DNA of 64,000 nt. It comes from Deltaproteobacteria bacterium. Its GTDB lineage: Bacteria; Myxococcota; Kuafuiibacteriia; Kuafuiibacteriales; Kuafuiibacteriaceae. Both the position numbers and the translations under genes were made by a program. The stretch spans positions 1,396,001-1,460,000 of the forward strand of contig JACKEN010000001.1 of NCBI GenBank assembly GCA_020632995.1, written 5' to 3'. Under the pieces are notes generated by a model that worked only from the letters and a program-made list of their open reading frames with translations, made no database searches and had not been told where the DNA came from. Positions 15,656 to 24,019 of the stretch are shown one piece after another (the stretch's first letter is position 1; each line of letters begins with the position of its first letter).

Positions 15656-17013
15656 CTAGCGCCCCCGCTGCTCGGCGAGCAGGCGCGCCCGCCGGCCCTC
15701 GTCGCGGCCCCGGCGGAGGGCCGGGCCGATGGACGGCGCGAGGTCCGGCCAGGGCGCCGAGGGTTGTGTCGCAAGCGAGCCTGCGTCAGAGCCCCACGGG
15801 TCTCGCGCGGCGTCGACGCCAGCCGGCGCCGTGGACCATCGAGCCGCTGCGGCGCCGTCACTGGGCGCCTCTGCCCGATCCCGGGCACCGGCGGACGGGG
15901 CCCCGCTCCAGCCAGCCTGCGCCTCCGCGCCGGGGTCGACCGTCGCCGCGGAGGGGCTCGACCACGCGGGGGCGGGCGCCCGCGGCACCCCGAACGGGTT
16001 CGAGGCGACCTCTGCAAGATGGGTTGCGGCGTCGCCGCCCGCCGACGCACCCGCGGCCGACCACCGCGGCTCGAGCGCGACCGGACCGACCTGGGTCGGC
16101 GCGGCGCGGTCGCTGTTGGGCGCGCGCTCGGCGCTCCAGGCCACCTCGGACGCGACGCTTGGCGCGCCGGCGGCCCCACGTGCAGCGCCCGCGGCCTCGG
16201 GCCTCGACGCCCACGCCCCGAACGGGGCTACGCCCTGGCGAGGACCACCGCCCGCTCCGAGCACCTCGGCCGCGTGACCCGCGGCGCCTGTCGCCTCGAA
16301 CGCGCCGGCGGAATCGCCACTCCCGACCGCGCCCGCCGCTCCGCGTCGATGGCCACCGGCGGCGGGCTCTGCCGCCCTGGGAGGCCGGACGCCCTGCTCC
16401 ACCGAGCGCCCATCCCTGCGGCCGGCGCCTGATCGGGGCACCACGTGGGCCGCCCAGGGGTCTCGGCCGCGAGATCCCCGCCTGCGCTCCACGCGGCCGG
16501 CGCCTCTGGCCGCTCTGCCCGCGGCCCGGGTGGGCACCCGGCGACGTCGCGCGCGCTCCCACTGTCGGCCCCTGCTGCGGCCACCGCCCGCCGCCGTCGG
16601 GCGCGCGCCCCGCGCGAGGGATCCGCTCGGAGCCCGCTTCGAACCCGCACCACCGGGCGGCGCCCCCGTGGACCCGGACGCGGCGCCCCATCGGCGCGGC
16701 CGCGCGCAACGCACCACGCAAGCTGCCCTGCGAGCACGCTCCCCTGCCAGGCGGGGTGCCGGCGGTCCAGCAGGTGCGGCGCCTTCGCCTGGACCATCGC
16801 CAGCCAGTGCGCGGGGGGCCCGGGGTCCGGCCCGAAGCCGGGCGCCCGCGGCACCTCATCCGCAACTTCGCTTGCGGGCTCGGGCTCCGGCGCCGGAGCC
16901 GCCTCGGCCGCGGGGGCGATCGGCTCGGCGCGCAGGCGGGCCTGCGCGGCGGCCCACTCCAGGACCTCCGCCGCGCGCCCCAGCCACCGCCGCCTGAGCC
17001 GACCCCCGCTCAC
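15656..17013 (-). CDS. Ala/Gly/Pro-rich protein of the injection-system operon, reading frame broken
   Basis: One gene is expected here. The GTG at 17013 sits four bases after the tube gene, and a stop at 15656 abuts the next ATG. The N-terminal frame (17013 down to about 16700) reads well: RAAEVLEWAAAQARLRAEP, then APHLLDRRHPAWQGSVLAGQ. The C-terminal frame (about 16350 to 15656) also reads well, with Trp recurring every 20-25 residues in Ala/Gly/Ser-rich sequence (VAWSAERAP, PRWSAAGAS, PAWSSPSAA, AGWSGAPSA, ARWSTAPAG). The two differ in frame, and the Arg-rich stretch between them is ambiguous, so at least one indel or frameshift is needed. I recognise no family. A spacer, tape-measure-like or chaperone role is only a guess. 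Confidence 0.45.
16014..16027. repeat. Copy of the 14-bp palindromic word (GCAAG ATGG GTTGC)
   Basis: In the frame-broken Ala/Gly-rich gene; in the C-terminal frame it reads GCA ACC CAT CTT GCA. Confidence 0.55.
16862..16875. repeat. Copy of the 14-bp palindromic word (GCAAC TTCG CTTGC)
   Basis: N-terminal part of the same Ala/Gly-rich gene: GCA AGC GAA GTT GCG. Confidence 0.55.
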
Positions 17014-17017
17014 CGCG

Positions 17018-17503
17018 TCACCGCTCCAGCCGCTCGAAGACCAGGGTCATGGTCTCGATCGCGAGCTGGGACGCCATGGCGTCCAGCGGGGCGGCCCGCC
17101 ACTCGCTCACCCACGCGTTGATCAGCTCCCACCGGGCGGCCTCGGTGGTGCCGTCGGCGCCGAGGAGTCGGATGGTCACGCTCCGGCGATCCACCGTCCC
17201 CTGCACCCCGCTCCAGAACCAGTCCCACAGCTCGCTGGAGGCGGACAGGCCGTACTTCAGGGTCACGTCGGCGTAGCGGACGCGGCCGGGGATGCGGTGC
17301 ACCTGGAGCGGGTCCCCGCCCGCCTCCCGGTAGTCGATGGTGTCCACCTTCACCCCGAGCCCGGTGCAGTGGGTGAAGTGCCCCTGGGTCACCCCGTTGA
17401 CCACCACCTCGAAGTTGTAGGCGCGGAAGGGGTCGGTGAAGGTCCCCGGCTGGGCCCCCGTCCCCTCCTGGCCGTCGGTGTTGGTGTCGCTCCCCTGGCT
17501 CAT
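17018..17503 (-). CDS. Contractile injection system inner tube protein (T4 gp19/Afp1-like)
   Basis: 161 residues. The core is the tail-tube fold: FRAYNFEVVVNGVTQGHFTH, CTGLGVKVDTIDYREAGGDP, VHRIPGRVRYADVTLKYGLS, then SVTIRLLGADGTT and the closing QLAIETMTLVFERLER. Hexamers of this protein form the rigid tube driven out by sheath contraction. ATG 17503 overlaps the sheath stop (ATGA). Only one tube gene is present, whereas Afp and PVC clusters carry two or more. Confidence 0.92.
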   Translation of the reverse strand: MSQGSDTNTDGQEGTGAQPGTFTDPFRAYNFEVVVNGVTQGHFTHCTGLGVKVDTIDYREAGGDPLQVHRIPGRVRYADVTLKYGLSASSELWDWFWSGVQGTVDRRSVTIRLLGADGTTEAARWELINAWVSEWRAAPLDAMASQLAIETMTLVFERLER

Positions 17504-18768
17504 GCCTCACCCCCGCCCTCGCCACCGCCCTCGCCTTCGGAGGCGCTGCCCCCCGGCTCGGACTGGCTGATCCGAAACACGATGAACTCCGCCGGCTTCA
17601 CCGGCGCGATGCCCACCTCGACCACCACCCGCCCGGCGTCGATGTCCTCGGGGGTGTTGGTGTCGTAGTCACACTTCACGTAGAACGACTCGTCCGGGGT
17701 GCGCCCCATCAGGGCCCCGTCCCGCCAGAGCAGCCGCAGGAACGCGCTCACGTCGCGCTTGAGCGCCTTCCACAGGCGCTCGTCGTTGGGCTCGAAGACC
17801 ACCCACCGGGTGCTCGTGATGATCGACTCCTCGATCATGCAGAACAACCTGCGCACGTTGAGGTACCGCCACTGCGGGTCCGCGCTCAGGGTCCGCGCCC
17901 CCCACACCAGCACCCCGCCTCGGGCGAAGAAGCGGATGCAGTTCACGCCCACCGGGTTCAGGATCTCCTGCTCCTGGGCGGTGACGTCGTAGGCCAGGCC
18001 GGTGGTCCCCAACACGGGCTCGTTCGCCGGGGCCTTGTGGACCCCGCGCAGCGCGTCGGTGCGGGCCCAGACCCCCGCGATGTGCCCGGCGGGCGGCGCC
18101 AGCACCGCCTCCTTCGAGCCCGGATCCCGCACCAGCAACCACGGGAAGTAGGTGGTGACGAAGCCGCGGTCCGAGTCCGAGGGGCGCAAGCCACCTTTCT
18201 TCGACCCGGAGGGCGCGGGGTCGCCGTCGCCGTCGCCCGCGTCGGGCGCCGCGGCGGCCGCCCGCCGCGGCGGGGGCGCGTCCTGGATGGCCCGGGTCAG
18301 GCGCTCGATGTCCCTCGGCTCGACGTCCTTCGGGCCGTCGAGGATGCCGACCCGATCGCGCAGGCGCTCGCAGTGGGCCCGCACCGCGTCGTAGGCCGCA
18401 GCGGTCGTGAAGCCCGGCGCGGCCACGATCGCGATCTCGTCGATCGCGTTGAAGAGCGAGAGCCCGAAGCGCTCCCCCTCACGATCCACCTCGCCGGTCT
18501 CCCCCACGTCCGCCACCCAGCAGCGGCCCCCGCCGTTCTCGAAGAAGCCGCGCACCGACCGGGACAGGTCGTTGGGCGCCTCCTTCACCTCGGGGAACCG
18601 GGTGAGGAACTGGCGGTAGCTGTTGAACACCTCCGCCTCTTTGGCCGGCTTCTTGTGCTTGGCTATCTGGCCCACGAAGCCCGCGGTCCGGGTGCCCACC
18701 GCCTGGATGGGGCGAGGTCCGGAGGACACCTCTTCGATGTAGACCCCGGGGGTTGCGTAGTTTCCCAT
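17500..18768 (-). CDS. Contractile tail sheath protein
   Basis: 422 residues. The start YATPGVYIEEVSSGPRPIQA is diagnostic for tail sheath proteins, followed by TAGFVGQIA, SVRGFFENGGGRCWVADVG, the central AGVWARTDALRGVHKAPANE, and the C-terminal NVRRLFCMIEESIITSTRWV, VEVGIAPVKPAEFIVFRISQ. A Glu/Gly-rich tail closes the protein. A clear Shine-Dalgarno (AAGGAGTG) overlaps the stop of the DUF4255 gene just upstream. One sheath gene is present. The protein stores the energy that drives the tube through the target membrane. Confidence 0.95.
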   Translation of the reverse strand: MGNYATPGVYIEEVSSGPRPIQAVGTRTAGFVGQIAKHKKPAKEAEVFNSYRQFLTRFPEVKEAPNDLSRSVRGFFENGGGRCWVADVGETGEVDREGERFGLSLFNAIDEIAIVAAPGFTTAAAYDAVRAHCERLRDRVGILDGPKDVEPRDIERLTRAIQDAPPPRRAAAAAPDAGDGDGDPAPSGSKKGGLRPSDSDRGFVTTYFPWLLVRDPGSKEAVLAPPAGHIAGVWARTDALRGVHKAPANEPVLGTTGLAYDVTAQEQEILNPVGVNCIRFFARGGVLVWGARTLSADPQWRYLNVRRLFCMIEESIITSTRWVVFEPNDERLWKALKRDVSAFLRLLWRDGALMGRTPDESFYVKCDYDTNTPEDIDAGRVVVEVGIAPVKPAEFIVFRISQSEPGGSASEGEGGGEGGGEA

Positions 18769-18771
18769 CGG

Positions 18772-19440
18772 TCACTCCTTGGGTCCGAGGCGCACCTCGA
18801 CGGTGCCGACCCCGGCCTTGGCCACAGCATGGAAGCCCTTCGCCCGGACCTCGATGCGATCGTCTTCGAGTGGTTGGGGGACGTTGGCGAAGCGGAAGCG
18901 CCCCGCCCCGTCGGTGCGCGTCACCCGGCCCAGGGCCGGGAGCACCACCTCGGCCCGCACGAACGGCTGGCCGTCGGGGGTGCGCACCACCCCGCTGATC
19001 TGCCCCGAGGTGCGCTTCAGCCGCAGCACCAGGCGCTCCACCGGCTTCGCCGCCACCGCGGGCCGGGGCCTGCGCGCCACCGCCTCCAGGAGCAGGCTGG
19101 GTTGCGGCAGCACCCCGAGCGCGCGCCACGCCTCGGGCGGGAGCGGTCGCAAGACAGCCTGCAGCTCGTCCTGGGCGAGGGCCGCCGCCGCGAGCGCCCC
19201 CATCACGCGGTGCCCCCGGCTCGGGTCCGCGTCGTGCACCGTCACCAGGTACCGGAGGAGCACCTCCACCGGCGCGGGCGCCGCGGCCCCCATCCGGACG
19301 GGTACGTCCAGCTCCATCAAGTAGGCGTTGATCGTGGGCTCGGGGCCGGCCTCCCCCAGAGGGGGCGCCAGCGCCACCTTGGTCCCGTCCCCGTGCGCAG
19401 ACAGGAACGCCACCACCTTGGTATCGACCTCGTCGAACAC
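18772..19440 (-). CDS. DUF4255 (Pvc16/Afp16-like) protein fused to a carboxypeptidase-regulatory-like domain
   Basis: 222 residues from a GTG at 19440 preceded by GGGGGGGCG; a TTG at 19503 would add 21 unlikely residues. The N-terminal part fits DUF4255/Pvc16 (VALAPPLGEAGPEPTINAYL, VEVLLRYLVTVHDADPSRGH, GVLPQPSLLLEAV). Afp16 of this family ends tube growth and joins the sheath to the tube tip. After about residue 140 there is a CarboxypepD_reg-like beta-sandwich (SGVVRTPDGQPFVRAEVVLP, VTRTDGAGRFRFANVP, VEVRLGPKE). It is the first gene of the minus-strand operon, three bases before the sheath gene. Confidence 0.8.
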   Translation of the reverse strand: MFDEVDTKVVAFLSAHGDGTKVALAPPLGEAGPEPTINAYLMELDVPVRMGAAAPAPVEVLLRYLVTVHDADPSRGHRVMGALAAAALAQDELQAVLRPLPPEAWRALGVLPQPSLLLEAVARRPRPAVAAKPVERLVLRLKRTSGQISGVVRTPDGQPFVRAEVVLPALGRVTRTDGAGRFRFANVPQPLEDDRIEVRAKGFHAVAKAGVGTVEVRLGPKE

Positions 19441-19510
19441 CGCCCCCCCGGATCTCGGACCGAGACCCGCGAGATCGTTAGGATGATCCCGGTCCGGGCG
19501 CAACCCACCC

Positions 19511-20836
19511 CTAGCCCCAGGGGAGCCGGTGCCAGCCGCGCCCCTGGCGGAGCGGCGCCCGGACCACCTCGGTCCAGGACGCGCGGCCCGCGGCGGGCCG
19601 GGTGGCCTCCACCAGCCGGCCCCGGACCTCGGCGACCACGTCGGGGGCGGGGGCCCGCCGGCTCCCGTGCTCGCCCAGGCGCGGGACGCCCTGGACGTAC
19701 AGGGCCCGGAGCAGCTCCGGCCCGCCGCTGTCGAGCACCTTGGCCGCCACCGCCTCGTGGTCGTCCTGGGGGTCGGGCTCGAGCGCGAGCACGATGAGAT
19801 CCGCGCGCCGGCCCACCTCGAGCACCCCGGTCGGCACCTTCAGGCCGTCGGCCCCGAAGCGCGCCGCCATCTCGAGGGCCAGGCTGGCCGGGGCGGCCAC
19901 CTTGCCCCGGAGGAGCCGAGCGGCGAGGCGCGCCTCGGCGAAGAGGTCCATCCCCAGCCGGGCCGCGCCGCCGACCGAGCCGAGCCCCACCGGGATCGCC
20001 TCCGCGAGGAGCTCGGCCACCGGCGCCGGGGGGGCGCCGGTGAGGATCTCGTGGCTGGGCGTCACCACCACCGCAGCGCCCGCCGCCTTCACCCGGGCGC
20101 GGGCCCGTGGAGTGGCCAGAGAGGCTCCGTGCGCGTGCACCAGCACCGTCTGCGGCCCCAGGGCGCCCGCACGCTCGAGGCGCTCGAGCCCCCGCCCGAG
20201 GCCGGGGGCGGCGCCCAACGTCACCACGAGGGGCACCCCCTCCTGGGCCGCCAGGCGCGCCGCCGCGCGCAGGCGCCCCCGCGGGGTGCGCTCGGCCGCG
20301 CCGCCCCACAGGGCGAGGGAGACGGTGGGGTCGGCGCCGTCCGCCGCCACCCCCTCGCGCGCCACCACCAGGGCCTCGAAGGCGTCCTTCTTCGCGGCGT
20401 CCACGAACAGCACCAGCCGGCTCCCCACCGCCCGCGCCGCGGCGAGCGCGCTCGGCCCGAAGCGCACGCTGGAGGGATCCGCCACCGTGATCGCCCCTGC
20501 GCTCAGGGCGGCGCTCAGCCCGGCCTGGGCCGAGATCCGGGCGCCGTGCTCGTCCATCCCGCCGCGCCACGCCGCGTCCTGCCGCCGCCGCACCGCGGGG
20601 TCGGACGCGGCCACGAAGCCGGGGCCCTGGAGGCTGAGGTCGAGCTGCAGGTGGGCTTGCACGAGGCCGGGCATCACCAGCCCCGAGACCTGCACCACCT
20701 CGGCCCCCGGGGCGTCCACCCCGCCGATGGCCGCGATGACGCCATCGTCGACCAGCACGTCGGTGCGCCGGATCGTGCGGCGCCCGTCCAGGCAGAGGAG
20801 CGTCCCGCCCCGCAGGATGATCCGCCGCCCCGCCAC
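19511..20836 (-). CDS. Amidohydrolase-fold protein with degenerate metal site
   Basis: 441 residues with the layout of ATZ/TRZ or cytosine-deaminase-like amidohydrolases: an N-terminal beta sandwich (LCLDGRRTIRRTDVLVDDG), a TIM barrel and a C-terminal strand set (VLEVGRRADLIVLALEPDP). The metal ligands are altered. The usual HxH reads AHLQL, so the second His is Gln. The later His region reads VTLGAAP. The usual GTDSAAS-type Asp loop reads VGLGSVGGAARLGMDLFAEA, without the Asp. It probably no longer works as a metal-dependent hydrolase, or does so in a changed way. The neighbours are a glycoside hydrolase two bases upstream and the injection operon downstream. Confidence 0.75.
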   Translation of the reverse strand: MAGRRIILRGGTLLCLDGRRTIRRTDVLVDDGVIAAIGGVDAPGAEVVQVSGLVMPGLVQAHLQLDLSLQGPGFVAASDPAVRRRQDAAWRGGMDEHGARISAQAGLSAALSAGAITVADPSSVRFGPSALAAARAVGSRLVLFVDAAKKDAFEALVVAREGVAADGADPTVSLALWGGAAERTPRGRLRAAARLAAQEGVPLVVTLGAAPGLGRGLERLERAGALGPQTVLVHAHGASLATPRARARVKAAGAAVVVTPSHEILTGAPPAPVAELLAEAIPVGLGSVGGAARLGMDLFAEARLAARLLRGKVAAPASLALEMAARFGADGLKVPTGVLEVGRRADLIVLALEPDPQDDHEAVAAKVLDSGGPELLRALYVQGVPRLGEHGSRRAPAPDVVAEVRGRLVEATRPAAGRASWTEVVRAPLRQGRGWHRLPWG

Positions 20837-20837
20837 G

Positions 20838-21884
20838 TCAGCGCTCGCCCTCCTGCCGGTACCAGGCCCTGAGGACGTCGGCCGCCGGCTTGTCGCGCGG
20901 GGTGTAGTTGCCGTCCTTCGGGCCCCCGAAGCCGAACCAGTTCCAGAAGTAGACCCCGGTGAGGGCCGAGGCCCCCGACCACGCCCGCACGAACGCCTCG
21001 TAGGCCCGCCGCTGCTCCTCCTGGTCGAGGGGCGCGGTGCGGGTCTCGTCCCAGGGCCACGCGGCCCCGCCGTCGATGCTGGGGTAGCCCACCTCGGTGA
21101 AGATGATGGGCCGCCCGAGGCGCCGCGCGAAGTCCTCCACCTGGGGCCGGATGCTCTGCCAGGAGAGCATGAGATCGGTGACCGATGCCTCCGGGTCCCG
21201 GGTCAGCTCCCAGTAGGCGGTCATCCCCACCACGTCGACCTTGTCCCAGAAGCTCACCGCCTCGAAGTGGTCCCAGTTCGCGCTGTAGAGCAGCTCGAGC
21301 TCGGGGGCGGCCATCCGCACCCGGTCGATCACCTCCACCCAGCGCCCCCGCATCGCCTCGCGCGACAAGAGCTCCGACCCCACGCACAGGCGCTGGGCCC
21401 TCGAGGCCTTCGCCACCTCGGCCGCGTGGAGGATGAAGTCGGTGTAGCTCTGCCACCAGTCGTCCTCGCGCTCGGGCGCGATGCGCCCGCGCCACTCGTC
21501 CCGGCTGCTCTTCTTCAGCCGGACGATCGGGAACGCGGTGACGTGCAGGCCCTTATCACGCGCGTAGCGCAAGGTGTCCTGCACCTGCTCGTCGGTAGCG
21601 CTCCAGCCGGCTACGTTCGAGATGCGCGTCGCGCGCAAGTCCTCTTGCCACCAGACCCACACCACCGAGATGTGGGTGGCGCCGGTGGCCGCCACCTCGT
21701 CCACCAGGGCGCGGTAGCGATAGGTCGGGTCGGCGGAGAACAGGCCCAGGCCCACCCCGCGCTCGGCCGGCGGGGTGCCCCACAGGGTGCGGACCTGGAT
21801 CGGCCGCCGCACCGGCGCGCCGGGGGCGGGGGCGGCCGCGGCGAGGAGCGCGGCCACCGCGAGGAGGCTACCGGGCGAGCCCAC
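20838..21884 (-). CDS. Exported TIM-barrel glycoside hydrolase (GH113-like)
   Basis: 348 residues from GTG 21884, inside the end of the upstream lipoprotein gene. It has a hydrophobic, Ala/Pro-rich export signal (LLAVAALLAAAAPAPGAP). The barrel shows ATHISVVWVWWQEDLRATRI, DKGLHVTAFPIVRL, LCVGSELLSREAMRG with a likely acid/base Glu, VDVVGMTAYWELT, PIIFTEVGYPSIDGG with a likely nucleophile Glu, and GVYFWNWFGFGGPKDGNYTP. This pattern is that of GH113-type enzymes (beta-mannanase-like) and related GTA TIM-barrel proteins. The substrate cannot be told from sequence. Confidence 0.8.
   Translation of the reverse strand: MGSPGSLLAVAALLAAAAPAPGAPVRRPIQVRTLWGTPPAERGVGLGLFSADPTYRYRALVDEVAATGATHISVVWVWWQEDLRATRISNVAGWSATDEQVQDTLRYARDKGLHVTAFPIVRLKKSSRDEWRGRIAPEREDDWWQSYTDFILHAAEVAKASRAQRLCVGSELLSREAMRGRWVEVIDRVRMAAPELELLYSANWDHFEAVSFWDKVDVVGMTAYWELTRDPEASVTDLMLSWQSIRPQVEDFARRLGRPIIFTEVGYPSIDGGAAWPWDETRTAPLDQEEQRRAYEAFVRAWSGASALTGVYFWNWFGFGGPKDGNYTPRDKPAADVLRAWYRQEGER
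21635..21648. repeat. Exact copy of GCAAG-N4-CTTGC
   Basis: In the GH113-like gene; encodes Gln-Glu-Asp-Leu with CAA and TTG. Confidence 0.65.
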
Positions 21885-23364
21885 CGAAGCCCTCCGGCCG
21901 CACCACGATGCCCACGTCCGACAGGCTCTTCAGCCAGGCGTCGACCCCCTTCTCCATCCGCGACTGCCGGAACGAGAGCAGGACGGTGCGCAGCTCGTAC
22001 AGGCGGAGATCGTCGATCTCCGCGTCGAGGTCGCGCCCCACCAGCACCGCCAGGCCGAAGGGCCGCAGGCGCTGGAGCGCCTTCACGGTGGCCTCGGGGA
22101 GCGGGCACGCGGCGGGGGTGCGCCGGTCCGCGAGGACCGCGGTGACGCAGGGCATGGCCATGGTGTCGCGCTGGGCGCCGATGGTGAGCTCCGCCTTCAC
22201 CCCCGCCCCCTCGAGGAGGCGCGACAGCAGGGCCGAGGCCCGGGGCGAGTCGGTGCGGTCGACCACCACCCACCGGGGCTTCCGCTCGCCGATCTTCTGC
22301 AACAGAGCCTGCGCCGGCCGAATCCACTCCAACAGCTCCGCCTCGTCACCCCGCGCCACGAGCAGGATGACCTGCTTGGGCTTCATCGCCGCCACGTCCT
22401 TCGCCAGCTGCTCGAGCCGGGCCAGGCGCGGGGCGTCGAAGCGCGCGTCGTCGTCGACCGACATGCCCACCGCCCGCGCCGCCCCGAGGTCGCGCGCCTC
22501 GGCCACCAGCCGGGCGCAGGACTTCGCCGGGTCGGCCCCCGCGCTCATCGCCTCGAAGCAGAGCACGTCGAGGGCCCGCTGGCGCATGGCAGCGATGAAG
22601 GGGCCGCCCGACAGACGCTGATAGACCCCGTCCGCCTCGAGCCGGCTCTTCGCCGCCGCCTCGCCGCTCTGCCAGAGCGCCCGCTCGGACAGCAGGCGCG
22701 CCCGGGTCGAGAGCACCGCCGCGAGGTCCACCACCGGCCACTTCTCGGTCGGCTCCGCCGACACGGTGGCGATCGCCTCGTCGAGCATGCCCTCGCGATA
22801 GCCCACCTGGGCCTCGCGGGCCCGCCGGGCCTGGATGTTGGCGGTGAGCGCGATGGCGTGGATCGAGCCCTGCGCCAGCGCCTTCTTGGCCGCCACCTCC
22901 GCTGCCTCGAGGTTGCCCCGCGCCGCCTCGAGCCGCGACCGCACCACCCAGAGCCGGGTGAGCTCCGGCAAGGCAGCCTGCGCCTTGTCGAGCAGATCGA
23001 AGGCCCCCTCGGGCTCGTTGCGCAGGCACGTGGTGGCCGCGAACTCCAGGGTGTCGGCGGCGAGGACCTCGGGGAGCTGGAAGTCGTTCTGGCTGAAGGA
23101 GACCGACCACTTCGCGGTGTCCACGAAGTCGACCCGCTCCTTCTCGGACGTGCACACCGGGGCGATCAGCGGGAAGAGCTTCTGGGCGCGCTCCGGGCTG
23201 TCCGGATCCATGCCCAGCAGGTTCCGCACCTGCACGTACCGGGTATCCAGTCGCGGGTCGGGGAGCGCCGCGCCGACCCCACCATCGGGCGGCAGGGTGC
23301 CGGCCAGTGGGTCGGGGCAGGCGAACAGCCCAGGGATGAGCGCGAGGATCAGGACGCGGCGCAC
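21868..23364 (-). CDS. Lipoprotein with TPR-like helical repeats
   Basis: 498 residues. The N terminus MRRVLILALIPGLFACPDP ends in a lipobox (LFAC). Helical repeat-like segments follow (AFDLLDKAQAALPELTRLWV, AARGNLEAAEVAAKKALAQG, GMLDEAIATVSAEP). The C-terminal half has alternating beta/alpha character (VILLVARGDEAELLEWI, RWVVVDRTDSPRASALLSRL), perhaps a Rossmann-like or thioredoxin-like domain. I recognise no family. It overlaps the glycoside hydrolase gene by 17 bases, so the two probably share a transcript. Confidence 0.72.
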   Translation of the reverse strand: MRRVLILALIPGLFACPDPLAGTLPPDGGVGAALPDPRLDTRYVQVRNLLGMDPDSPERAQKLFPLIAPVCTSEKERVDFVDTAKWSVSFSQNDFQLPEVLAADTLEFAATTCLRNEPEGAFDLLDKAQAALPELTRLWVVRSRLEAARGNLEAAEVAAKKALAQGSIHAIALTANIQARRAREAQVGYREGMLDEAIATVSAEPTEKWPVVDLAAVLSTRARLLSERALWQSGEAAAKSRLEADGVYQRLSGGPFIAAMRQRALDVLCFEAMSAGADPAKSCARLVAEARDLGAARAVGMSVDDDARFDAPRLARLEQLAKDVAAMKPKQVILLVARGDEAELLEWIRPAQALLQKIGERKPRWVVVDRTDSPRASALLSRLLEGAGVKAELTIGAQRDTMAMPCVTAVLADRRTPAACPLPEATVKALQRLRPFGLAVLVGRDLDAEIDDLRLYELRTVLLSFRQSRMEKGVDAWLKSLSDVGIVVRPEGFGGLAR

Positions 23365-23533
23365 CGGGGCCGCATCGAAGCGCGCGGACGACGTGGAGGC
23401 AAGTCAAACACCGGGGCCCCTCCAGAGGTTCCACCGTGCTCCGGACCCGATCTGGGTCCGAGAGCGCGGCCGGTGGCGCGCCAAGACCACGCCCGCGGTG
23501 CGTGGCCTCCCGACACGGCGCCCACCCCACCTC

Positions 23534-24019
23534 TCATGGGGTTCCGCCCCTCCGTCGCGGGGGCTCCGCGACCTTGGGGCTCTCCACCTCGATGCCCACG
23601 AGCACCAACGGCCGCACCCCGAGCGCCTTCACGGCCTCGGCCCCCGAGGCGGACGCGGCTGCGCCCCCCTCGTGGACCTTGGCCTCGGCGCCCGCAGCGC
23701 GGGTCGAGCCTCCACCGCTACCTCCCCCCCGCTCCGCGGGCGACCCGGTGGGTCGTGCGCGTCCGGCCAGGGGTTCGGCAACCAACGCAGCGCCCTCCCA
23801 GACCCGTACCCTGGTCCCGTCCGCGGTGCGCGGGGCGGGCAGCAGGGAGGCCGAGGGGCTCGTCTGACGACGCTCCTTGGGAGCGTCGGGGCTCGAGGTG
23901 GCTTGGGTTCCTCTCCAGGGCTTGTCCCCGTCGGCAGTGGCACCGAGCCTCCTCCCGCGTGCTTCACCCTCCGCGCCCGTCCGCGCCTCCAGCCAGGCGT
24001 CGAGCTGACTGGTGGACAC
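23534..24019 (-). CDS. Possible small protein, unrecognised
   Basis: A 161-codon open frame from a GTG at 24019. Parts look protein-like (STSQLDAWLEARTGAEGEAR, RVRVWEGAALVAEPLAG, ALGVRPLVLVGIEVESPKV), but much is Gly/Ser/Arg-rich and codon bias is weaker than in its neighbours. No family, signal peptide or membrane segment is evident. It lies alone in a gap between the lipoprotein gene (ending 23364) and the gene at 24651. It may be real or a chance GC-rich frame. Confidence 0.35.
   Translation of the reverse strand: MSTSQLDAWLEARTGAEGEARGRRLGATADGDKPWRGTQATSSPDAPKERRQTSPSASLLPAPRTADGTRVRVWEGAALVAEPLAGRARPTGSPAERGGGSGGGSTRAAGAEAKVHEGGAAASASGAEAVKALGVRPLVLVGIEVESPKVAEPPRRRGGTP

Noticed and set aside
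13076..18768. Type VI secretion system
   Set aside because: The sheath is a single gene rather than a TssB/TssC pair, and there is no TssJ/L/M, TssK or ClpV. The DUF4255 protein, LysM tube-cap and gpI-type protein fit an eCIS-type machine.
7033..19440. Prophage
   Set aside because: Only tail genes are present. I see no terminase, portal, capsid, integrase, lysis genes or att sites.
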